Assembly (NCBI GenBank): GCA_003519645.1
Contig: DOWI01000293.1
Coordinates: 7,599 to 15,281, forward strand
DNA length: 7,683 nucleotides
Direction: 5' to 3'
DNA from: Oscillospiraceae bacterium
GTDB taxonomy: Bacteria > Bacillota_A > Clostridia > Oscillospirales > Acutalibacteraceae
Made by a program: the position numbers and the translations under genes. The notes beneath the pieces were generated by a model. The model ran no database searches. It was not told the origin of the DNA and worked only from the letters and a program-made list of their open reading frames with translations. Shown here in pieces: positions 1 to 5,064 of the stretch (its first letter is position 1; each line of letters begins with the position of its first letter).

Positions 1-81
1 AAAGTCTGTCACTGCATCGCCTGTGTCGCCGCGCGAAAATGCGTTTCTGATATAAAACTGATGGGAGTTGGTGGCATATGA
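1..81 (+). CDS. 3' end of an upstream Cys-rich protein (partial)
   Basis: The first reading frame is open from the window edge to a TGA at 79-81. It encodes 26 residues with the pattern K-x-C-x-C-I-A-C followed by another Cys (KVCHCIACVAARKC). This resembles KFCRCIAC in the DUF3795-like part of the gene at 1356-2123, so it may be the end of a third paralogue. The tail then diverges and lacks the conserved CNLG-TAEEV...IPYC ending seen in both complete paralogues, so it could be a truncated copy or an unrelated Cys-rich protein. Its stop overlaps the next start as ATGA, the usual sign of translational coupling. The other two forward frames close earlier without coupling. Only the tail is visible, so identity is weak. 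Confidence 0.35.
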   Translation, partial: KVCHCIACVAARKCVSDIKLMGVGGI

Positions 82-512
82 TTCTCACGCCTTATCTGAT
101 CGTAAAAGATATGGAGAAATCCTGTGCGTTTTACACGGCGTTTTTTGGAGCGGAACCGGATAACTACTGTTCGGGGCGCTTTGTCGTCTTTGATGCGGGA
201 AATACTAAGCTGTCTTTATATAACCCTCAATACGATTATGAGCTTTTCCAAAGCGTCGTCGATTTGAGTGGGAAATTCAATGAAGCGTATATTACAGCGA
301 AAAGCAAGCCTGTTGTATATTGCAATAATGTTGTTCTCAATATAGGCGTCGATGATTTGGCAAGCGAACATGAACGGGTGAAAAAGTTGGGAATCGGTGA
401 AATGTCGGACATGGTTTATATCAATATCGCCGCGCCCTATTGGTGCTTCTGGCTGTCCGATCCGGACGGAAACCAGATTGAGGTGACAGGGAGGTATGAT
501 GCGAATGAGTGA
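78..512 (+). CDS. VOC superfamily (glyoxalase/bleomycin-resistance fold) protein
   Basis: This is a 144-residue protein, the usual length for a single-chain vicinal-oxygen-chelate (VOC) protein with two beta-alpha-beta-beta-beta units. The N-terminus PYLIVKDMEKSCAFYTAFFG fits the family pattern of a beta strand, D-x-x-x-S, then FY and FG. The second unit contains DDLASEHERVKKLG and ends in the hallmark DPDGNQIEV, where E135 sits at the usual last metal-ligand position. VOC members include glyoxalase I, extradiol dioxygenases, and fosfomycin or bleomycin resistance proteins; nothing here fixes a substrate. GGGAG at 63-67 lies 10 nt before the ATG, and the start overlaps the preceding stop. The gene overlaps the next one by 8-17 bp, so it belongs to the same operon. 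The protein is probably cytoplasmic, with no signal peptide. Confidence 0.85.
   Translation: MILTPYLIVKDMEKSCAFYTAFFGAEPDNYCSGRFVVFDAGNTKLSLYNPQYDYELFQSVVDLSGKFNEAYITAKSKPVVYCNNVVLNIGVDDLASEHERVKKLGIGEMSDMVYINIAAPYWCFWLSDPDGNQIEVTGRYDANE
488..494 (+). promoter_or_regulatory. RBS deciding the DUF3788/DUF3795 start
   Basis: AGGGAGG lies inside the end of the VOC gene. It abuts the ATG at 496 with one base between, which is too close for initiation there. It is 4 nt from the ATG at 499 and 10 nt from the ATG at 505. The 505 start (MSEIKSYEE) is therefore the more natural one. Confidence 0.6.
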
Positions 513-1347
513 AATAAAATCATATGAAGAAATTGTTCCGATTTTAGGAGAATCAATAACCGCATGGGAAAAACTCGTAGGATATATTCGCTTCAATTAT
601 GTGATGGACGAGCTTTGGACAGAAGGCGCAACCACAGGAAAATTAGCAAACTACCGTAACGAACTCAAATTCCGGCGCGGCGGCAAAACGCTTGTCACCT
701 TGTATATCCGCGAGGGATTTTTCAAGGTTGTTATTGTATTGGGTAAAGATGAACGATTGAAATATGAGGAACGGCAATTCGAATTTTCCGAAGCCATCCG
801 TAAAATTTATGACGATACTCATACATATCACGATGGAAAATGGCTTGGGATTGATATTTATGATTTGTCCTTGATTGATGATGTTATGGGGCTGATTTCT
901 ATCAAGAGGAAGCCGAACCGCAAGCCGGATGCGTTTTCGCTTAATGGCGCGGGTAAATGCGGTAACCGCTGTGACCTTTGCCTGTTGTATATCGAAAACA
1001 ACAAGGGTGACCGTGCCGACCGGTTATTTTTCCACGAAATGGACTGGCGTCTCTACCATCACGAAGGTGAAGAAAGAGCCGATTACACCAACACCATTTG
1101 TCCCGGTTGCGGCGGTATGTGCAGCAAGACTGTTCAGTGCGTTGCAGAGAAAGGTTACAAAAGCTGCGGTGAGTGTGATTATCACCAATGCACCGCCGAT
1201 GGAGAACATATCCAGAACTACCATCCCGGCAGGTGCAATCTCGGCTTGACCGCTGAGGAAGTCACCCGTTGCATTATTCCTTATTGCGGGAAAGAACGGT
1301 TTGATTGGCTGAAAAAACAAGAGCAGTCTAAATCAATGAAAGGTTAA
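505..1347 (+). CDS. DUF3788-DUF3795 fusion protein, Cys-rich (paralogue A)
   Basis: With the ATG at 505 the protein has 280 residues (in-frame ATGs at 496 and 499 also exist). Residues about 8-140 match DUF3788 as I know it: a W-x-x-L helix, an E-L-W segment near 36-38, RRGGKTLVTLY, FFKVVIVLGK and YHDGKWL (108-114), ending in an IKRKP motif. Residues about 151-265 are DUF3795-like with 13 cysteines: CGNRCDLC (152-159), CPGCGGMC (199-206), QCVAEKGYKSCGEC (211-224), then CNLG-TAEEV and a closing IPYC. The spacing suggests zinc or another metal bound by Cys clusters, but this is inferred. Both domains are uncharacterised. The gene overlaps the VOC gene and is followed after 8 nt by a paralogue. 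It has no signal peptide or membrane segment, so it is probably cytoplasmic. Confidence 0.8.
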   Translation: MSEIKSYEEIVPILGESITAWEKLVGYIRFNYVMDELWTEGATTGKLANYRNELKFRRGGKTLVTLYIREGFFKVVIVLGKDERLKYEERQFEFSEAIRKIYDDTHTYHDGKWLGIDIYDLSLIDDVMGLISIKRKPNRKPDAFSLNGAGKCGNRCDLCLLYIENNKGDRADRLFFHEMDWRLYHHEGEERADYTNTICPGCGGMCSKTVQCVAEKGYKSCGECDYHQCTADGEHIQNYHPGRCNLGLTAEEVTRCIIPYCGKERFDWLKKQEQSKSMKG

Positions 1348-1355
1348 GTTATTAT

Positions 1356-2123
1356 ATGAAGCATTTCACAGCAGACGATGGAAGAAATTTAACACCGCCG
1401 ACTGAGTTAGAGCCGTTATTAAAAGACGCATACACGGCTTTTATAAAACTGCTCGGACACATTCGCTTTTTCTATATGGCGGATGAGATTTGGGACGGAA
1501 AATCCTCGCTTGTTTTTAATAACGGTAATCAAAGGTTACTTTCATTCGCTCTTGATGATGGATTTTTCCACATACATATCGCTGATAAGGTTTTTGAGGT
1601 TTTTGGAGAATCTATGTTGGATAATGTTTTCGAAGTGCTGAATAAAAACTCTCCGGACGATTGCCACCGCCCCTCTGAAGAGCTCTCGGTTAATCCCGAC
1701 CCGGCTGTATTTCCCTGCGGTTACCGGTGTGACTTGTGTCTTGGAAGCAAAAAATACGATGACAACAATCTGTCGCAAAGCGATAATTTCGCGTATATGA
1801 ACAGGGTATGTTATCACGGTTGTGTTCCGGGCATTGATATAGAGCGTCCGCCCGCTGACGAAATAGGCGTTTTCCGCTGTTCAGGCTGTAATCAAAGCAA
1901 CAACAAGTTTTGCAGGTGTATTGCTTGCTCAAAGGAGAAAGGATACGCCAATTGCGCGGAATGCGGGAATTACCATTCATGTGGTGTTTACCGTGACAGC
2001 CATTATGCGGGACAATGTAATTTAGGGATTACCGCAGAGGAAGTAACAGCACTGGTGATTCCTTACTGCATGAAAGAACGGCTTGATTATTTTCGTTCGC
2101 AGCTAATTGAAGGGCGGTGTTAA
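1356..2123 (+). CDS. Diverged DUF3788-like/DUF3795-like Cys-rich protein (paralogue B)
   Basis: This 255-residue protein is a diverged tandem copy of its upstream neighbour. LLGHIRFFYMADEIW (32-46) aligns with LVGYIRFNYVMDELW. Both share the closing block CNLG-I/L-TAEEV...IPYC-x-KER (221-242 here). The N-terminal domain is shortened and degenerate: it keeps a strand pair around DDGFFHIHI but lacks the RRGGKTL and YHDGKWL motifs. The C-terminal part is richer in Cys than the first copy: CGYRCDLC (121-128), CYHGC (152-156), CSGC (175-178), CRCIAC (186-191), then CAEC (200-203). GAAAGG at 1338-1343 is the likely RBS, 12 nt before the ATG, and the gap after the previous stop is 8 nt. The DUF3788 half may have lost its original role while the metal-binding half was elaborated; that is inference. 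Confidence 0.75.
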   Translation: MKHFTADDGRNLTPPTELEPLLKDAYTAFIKLLGHIRFFYMADEIWDGKSSLVFNNGNQRLLSFALDDGFFHIHIADKVFEVFGESMLDNVFEVLNKNSPDDCHRPSEELSVNPDPAVFPCGYRCDLCLGSKKYDDNNLSQSDNFAYMNRVCYHGCVPGIDIERPPADEIGVFRCSGCNQSNNKFCRCIACSKEKGYANCAECGNYHSCGVYRDSHYAGQCNLGITAEEVTALVIPYCMKERLDYFRSQLIEGRC

Positions 2124-2124
2124 A

Positions 2125-3000
2125 ATGAGCAATGATGTAATAAACTGGCTATTGGAGGACAACAATCCGGCCATGAAATATCGGACAATGACCGAAATAC
2201 TCGGTGAATCCGCAGACAAAGAACCGGTCATCGCATGGCTGAATAAATCGTTGCCTGATGATTGGATGGAGCGCAAAGGCTTGTGGTCTGTTTATTATCT
2301 GACCGCCTTTGCCGAATGCGGGTTGCGTTTTGAGGATATTCCGCTCAAAAAAGATAAAATCATCAATTTTGGAAATGAAAATCCATTTGTATATGGCTGC
2401 GGCGATTATATGCGTCTGCGTGCCTTAGTTCGTTTAGGGCTGGGTAACGAACTGGAAGTTGCCGATATTATTTCTAAGCTATCGGACAAGCAGTTGCCGG
2501 ACGGCGGCTTTCTATGTCTGCATCGAATAGATAAGTTGAAGTATGTGCCGAAAAGCTGCGTAAAAGCAAATATGCTTGCTTTGCTGTTTTGCGCTGAATG
2601 TAAAAAACAAGGAATCAAGAATGATATTGAAAAGCCCTTGCTTGATTATTTTTGGAAACATAATCTGTTTTATAAATCGGATGACCATAAAACCTTGATG
2701 TTGAACGCTCGTGAGGGTTGGCGTACCATTGACACTTTTTATCCGTTTGAGGTCATGCGTGTTGGCTTGCAAAATATCGTAGAATCATTCTGTGCTTTAG
2801 GATATGGAAATGACCCCCGGTTACAAGAAGCATGGAATATTTTGAACGAAAAGCAAGACCCTGACGCTAAATACATATTGAACGGAGCGCTAACCAAATC
2901 ATATCTCCCAAAAGAACGAGTTGGCAAGCCGAGCAAATGGGTAACCTTTTATGCGCTTTTAGCGCAGAAAGAGAGGGATAATCATGCCAAAAGCCGATAA
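2125..3000 (+). CDS. Alpha/alpha-toroid-like (prenyltransferase/squalene-cyclase-repeat-like) protein
   Basis: The ATG at 2125 gives 291 residues. A longer TTG start at 2107 is unlikely because AAGGGCGG (2110-2117) is well placed for 2125. The protein is almost all helical, with repeated helix pairs separated by Gly-rich turns. QLPDGGFLCL (123-132) resembles the Q-x-x-DGGW motif of terpenoid-cyclase/prenyltransferase toroid repeats, and further repeat-like segments are KGLWSVYYLTAFAECGL (51-67), RLRALVRLGLGN (97-108) and the region around 204-226. There is no DxDD or other cyclase catalytic motif and no zinc-binding prenyltransferase set, so I would not call it an enzyme. It starts one base after the preceding stop and overlaps the next frame by 17 bp. 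The family assignment rests on a motif and overall helical periodicity only. Confidence 0.6.
   Translation: MSNDVINWLLEDNNPAMKYRTMTEILGESADKEPVIAWLNKSLPDDWMERKGLWSVYYLTAFAECGLRFEDIPLKKDKIINFGNENPFVYGCGDYMRLRALVRLGLGNELEVADIISKLSDKQLPDGGFLCLHRIDKLKYVPKSCVKANMLALLFCAECKKQGIKNDIEKPLLDYFWKHNLFYKSDDHKTLMLNAREGWRTIDTFYPFEVMRVGLQNIVESFCALGYGNDPRLQEAWNILNEKQDPDAKYILNGALTKSYLPKERVGKPSKWVTFYALLAQKERDNHAKSR
2971..2978 (+). promoter_or_regulatory. RBS for the interrupted Cys-rich frame
   Basis: GAGAGGGA sits 5 nt before the ATG at 2984, inside the end of the toroid-like gene. Its good quality and spacing show that translation is still set up to begin at 2984, although the frame is broken 17 codons later. 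Confidence 0.6.
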
Positions 3001-3520
3001 CAAACACGCAATCAATCTATATGAAAGTATAGATTGACATATTGGTCACGCGGCTGCTGAGGATTTTATCGAAAAGCTTCCGCTTTCCAAATCCGCTGAT
3101 TATAACAGAAAATTCAAATGGGCAAATGATGTTTGTGCCTATCTGGAATCGCAATTTAAAGAAGATGAAATCCGTAAAATCCGCATGGATTGCTCCTGCG
3201 ATCCGGGTAATAAAGCGGAAAACGTCAAAAAGATGTATGAAGCCTCGGCTGATTATAATGAGTTTTGCGAGAAGTTCAACAAAGAATATACACCCAGCAA
3301 CAGCCTTTCACACGACGGCATTGTTTTATATTTTTCATATCCAACTTGCTATTGTTCCTGTATTAAACGCGGTGATGGAAATGTTACAAAGTCATGGTGT
3401 ATCTGTACTATCGGTTATACGAAAAGATTGTTTTCATATGCACTTTCCCGCGAGATAGATGTTGAGCTGTTGGAAAGCGTTAAAACCGGCGGCACAAAAT
3501 GCCTGATGAAGATTACATAG
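2984..3520 (+). pseudogene. Cys-rich protein of unknown family, interrupted by an in-frame TGA
   Basis: From the ATG at 2984 the frame reads 17 codons, meets TGA at 3035-3037, and continues in the same frame without another stop to TAG at 3518-3520, which would give about 178 residues. Protein-like sequence lies on both sides of the stop, e.g. HAAAEDFIEKLPLSKSADYN directly after it. Later motifs are MDCSCDPGNK, YPTCYCSC, SWCICTIGYTKRLF and SVKTGGTKC, a Cys-rich pattern I associate with small uncharacterised clostridial proteins (possibly DUF6144; from memory, not verified). The start overlaps the toroid-like gene and has a good RBS, so the frame was part of the operon. The next in-frame ATG is at 3185 (111 residues) with no convincing RBS. 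Possible explanations are a nonsense mutation (CGA or TGG to TGA), a sequencing error, or recoding; the first is likeliest. Confidence 0.6.
3012..3037 (+). repeat. Perfect 10-bp inverted repeat ending in the in-frame TGA
   Basis: TCAATCTATA (3012-3021) and TATAGATTGA (3028-3037) are exact reverse complements around a 6-nt loop TGAAAG. The last three bases of the right arm are the premature TGA of the Cys-rich frame. No T-run follows, so it is not a standard intrinsic terminator. Confidence 0.8.
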
Positions 3521-3521
3521 G

Positions 3522-3555
3522 TTGAGGGCTGGAAATTAAAATCCCCAGCCCTCAA
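3522..3555. terminator. Stem-loop between convergent genes, probable bidirectional terminator
   Basis: TTGAGGGCTGG (3522-3532) pairs perfectly with CCAGCCCTCAA (3545-3555) around a 12-nt A/T-rich loop. It starts 2 nt after the stop of the + strand operon and ends 5 nt before the end of the minus-strand tnpV gene. The stem is strong and GC-rich, but neither side has a clean T-run, so the terminator call rests mainly on position and stem strength. Confidence 0.65.
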
Positions 3556-3560
3556 TAAAC

Positions 3561-3932
3561 TTAATAGTAAATCAATTCATTTCGTATAATCTCGTCAGCA
3601 CAATTTCGAATATTATTGACCAGACCAACCCATTTCATCATGTCATCGGATTTAAGTTGTTCAGTAATGCCTTGTGCTGTCATCATCTGTTTTACGATAA
3701 GTTCGTGCCGTTCAAAAGCTGTTTCATCAATTTCGTGCAGATGAGCGTTAAGCTTTCCGGAGGTCAACAGATTTGTATAAAGCCCACGCTTATGTTTTTT
3801 CAGATAGTCAAGCCGCCGCATTCCCCAAATGTCTATATGGTATTCCGGTTCATCCGGTAAGATTAAGTTTGGGATACGGTAATCACCGACCATGCTGTAT
3901 GTACCGCCTTGTTGTTCAAATAAAGATTTCAT
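3561..3932 (-). CDS. tnpV: TnpV transposon-encoded protein
   Basis: This 123-residue protein matches the TnpV family at typical length. Family features seen are the N-terminal FEQQGGTY...GDYRIPNL block, then IWGMRRLDYLKKHKRGLY running into TNLLTSGKLNAHL, and the C-terminal GITEQLKSDDMMKWVGLVNN followed by IRN and a short tail. TnpV proteins are common as cargo or accessory genes of clostridial mobile elements; the name comes from Tn4451-type elements, and no enzymatic activity is evident. AGAAAGGTG (minus strand, 3948-3940) lies 7 nt before the ATG. A TATAAT at 3964-3959 is a plausible -10 box. It is the only minus-strand gene here, convergent with the Cys-rich operon and divergent from the antirestriction operon. 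No recombinase accompanies it in this window. Confidence 0.88.
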   Translation of the reverse strand: MKSLFEQQGGTYSMVGDYRIPNLILPDEPEYHIDIWGMRRLDYLKKHKRGLYTNLLTSGKLNAHLHEIDETAFERHELIVKQMMTAQGITEQLKSDDMMKWVGLVNNIRNCADEIIRNELIYY

Positions 3933-3958
3933 TGTAAATCACCTTTCTTAAAGTCATT

Positions 3959-3964
3959 ATTATA
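3959..3964 (-). promoter_or_regulatory. Putative -10 box of tnpV
   Basis: The minus strand reads TATAAT exactly, ending 26 bases upstream of the tnpV start codon and ahead of its RBS. No good TTGACA-like -35 is seen at 16-18 bp, so this may be a weak or extended-context promoter. Confidence 0.4.
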
Positions 3965-4070
3965 AATTTTGAACACTGTTTAACTGACTTTAAGTCTTGA
4001 TTTTACTGGCTTTTAAGTAAATCCTATATCGCCATTCCGACCATAAAGAGGTAACAAAAAGGATGCCTCA

Positions 4071-4101
4071 CGAAAAACTCCGATTCTGTCGGAGTTTTTC
4101 G
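4071..4101. terminator. Strong bidirectional terminator-like hairpin
   Basis: CGAAAAACTCCGA (4071-4083) and TCGGAGTTTTTCG (4089-4101) form a perfect 13-bp stem with loop TTCTG. The A-run in the left arm and T-run in the right arm are the arrangement of a bidirectional intrinsic terminator. GATG (4062-4065) and CATC (4102-4105) can extend the stem across a 5-nt bulge. Confidence 0.75.
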
Positions 4102-4205
4102 CATCTTTCAGGTTCTTTTTTCTAAGATGTTTTTATAGATGCCAAACGGCTTTTTTTCTATACTGACAGGACTTGAACCCTCACTTACAAAGAAATACGC
4201 ATTTT

Positions 4206-4242
4206 GAGCAAATGAACATTAAAAGTTTGTTTGCTCTTTTTT
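4206..4242 (+). terminator. Rho-independent terminator (+ strand)
   Basis: GAGCAAATGAAC (4206-4217) pairs with GTTTGTTTGCTC (4225-4236) over 12 bp, including two G-U wobbles. The loop is ATTAAAA and six T residues follow at 4237-4242. The form is canonical, but no + strand gene lies directly upstream, so the transcript it ends is unknown; it could be read-through or a small RNA. Confidence 0.7.
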
Positions 4243-4272
4243 GTCCCCAAAATTAAATATTCTGCCTCTTTA

Positions 4273-4313
4273 GCCCGCAGTTAATATGTTTCTTTTCCAT
4301 ATTAACTGCGGGC
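4273..4313. terminator. 16-bp perfect hairpin upstream of the antirestriction operon
   Basis: GCCCGCAGTTAATATG (4273-4288) and CATATTAACTGCGGGC (4298-4313) are exact reverse complements around the pyrimidine loop TTTCTTTTC. The sequence after it (ATTTTGTATTT) is T-rich but interrupted. It ends 40 bp before the first ORF of the right operon. It could be a terminator for incoming transcription, a leader attenuator, or an operator-like palindrome. Confidence 0.6.
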
Positions 4314-4362
4314 ATTTTGTATTTAAAAATCAAATTAGATTTGTAGAAAGAAGATGATTAGA

Positions 4363-5064
4363 ATGTTATTCAGCACCAACCTGGAAAACATGTCCATAGA
4401 ACGTATGATGACCTCAGCCCCCGGCTCTCGACCAAAAGGACACGGAGTATATGTTTTTAACAGACATAAATATTCGGCTAAAGAATGTGACTGTCGTCTA
4501 TGCCTTCATTATAAAAGAAAGAAATGCAAGCTTCCGAAATGCGAATGTATCGAAGAACGAATTGAAGCTGTGGCAGTCGGATACGCAGAATTCATGAAGC
4601 ACACATTTGATCCAATCAAGAACAATGCCTATCAAAACAGGTTCACCAAATATATTAATGATGAAAGCGAGATGAAGTTTATGCTATTCAGAGGAAATGC
4701 GCACAAAGAAATGTTCGAGCGAGCTATCGAGAAAAGTCTTAACAGTGAGAATTCCATGCTGTCGGCACTCTATCTTCTGACCGCAGATAAGTATTTGTGG
4801 TCAAAGGTTCGATGTGCAGTGAATAACAATGATATTAACTTTTCTGCCGTTCGCCTCGGTAATGTCAGTACCGACGCCTACACTCTATATATGACTGCAA
4901 GAGATTTGTATAGCGGGACAGCACACATTACCGTTTCTGATCTTGCAGATACGGATCTTATCACAAATAAAATGTTCGGCATTCTTTGCAATGCTATGGC
5001 AATACGCCGTTACGGCATGAAAGCTATTGAAATCGCTAAAAAGGATGGTGGCGAAAGATGCTAA
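4363..5064 (+). CDS. Conjugative-element accessory protein with N-terminal Cys cluster (unknown function)
   Basis: The ATG at 4354 is only 3 nt after AGAAAG, while the ATG at 4363 is 9 nt after GAAAGAAG (4346-4353), so I prefer 4363 (233 residues). Residues 42-62 hold CDCRLC, then C-x4-CEC (Cys 42, 44, 47, 55, 60, 62), a likely zinc site in a Lys/Arg-rich context, followed by a mostly helical remainder. The C-terminal block with TLYMTARDLYSGTAHITVSD and NKMFGILCNAMAIRRYG matches my memory of an unnamed protein found next to antirestriction genes in Tn1549-like clostridial elements. Function is unknown; a nucleic-acid-binding role is only suggested by the Cys/basic cluster. It overlaps the ArdA-like gene by 7 bp and is the first gene of the operon. 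Confidence 0.7.
   Translation: MLFSTNLENMSIERMMTSAPGSRPKGHGVYVFNRHKYSAKECDCRLCLHYKRKKCKLPKCECIEERIEAVAVGYAEFMKHTFDPIKNNAYQNRFTKYINDESEMKFMLFRGNAHKEMFERAIEKSLNSENSMLSALYLLTADKYLWSKVRCAVNNNDINFSAVRLGNVSTDAYTLYMTARDLYSGTAHITVSDLADTDLITNKMFGILCNAMAIRRYGMKAIEIAKKDGGERC

Larger units (their letters stand above)
3965..4353. other. Non-coding boundary region with stem-loops
   Basis: This stretch of about 390 bases separates tnpV from the antirestriction operon. I see no convincing gene. It contains three strong inverted repeats (listed separately), a tRNA T-arm-like 12-mer at 4169-4180, and several T-runs. A 20-codon frame starts at ATG 4063 behind AGAGG (4047-4051), but it runs straight through the first hairpin and is probably fortuitous. 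The layout suits a junction between two mobile-element modules, with terminators insulating the right-hand operon. Confidence 0.6.

Noticed and set aside
929..1249. 106-codon + strand frame inside the DUF3795 region
   Set aside because: It is a shadow of the Cys-rich gene in another frame: no RBS, no family resemblance, and the main frame has clear domain motifs.
3035..3090. Selenocysteine insertion (SECIS) downstream of the in-frame TGA
   Set aside because: A bacterial SECIS should form a stem-loop just after the UGA. The strong hairpin lies before it, and the only downstream stem (AAAGC/GCTTT near 3073-3086) is short and too far away. The position is near the N-terminus with no redox motif.
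3042..3458. 138-codon + strand frame starting with TTG, overlapping the interrupted Cys-rich frame
   Set aside because: It has no RBS and a low-complexity, basic composition. The overlapping frame carries coherent Cys motifs (YPTCYCSC, SWCICTIGY) and connects to the operon start at 2984.
4063..4125. 20-codon ORF (ATG at 4063, TAA at 4123-4125) with an AGAGG upstream
   Set aside because: It reads directly through the 13-bp hairpin, and its composition follows from the stem sequence. A leader peptide cannot be excluded, but no regulated gene follows in suitable position.
4161..4195. tRNA gene on the minus strand
   Set aside because: Only the T-loop consensus is present. The T-stem does not pair properly, and no acceptor, D-arm or anticodon arm can be found.
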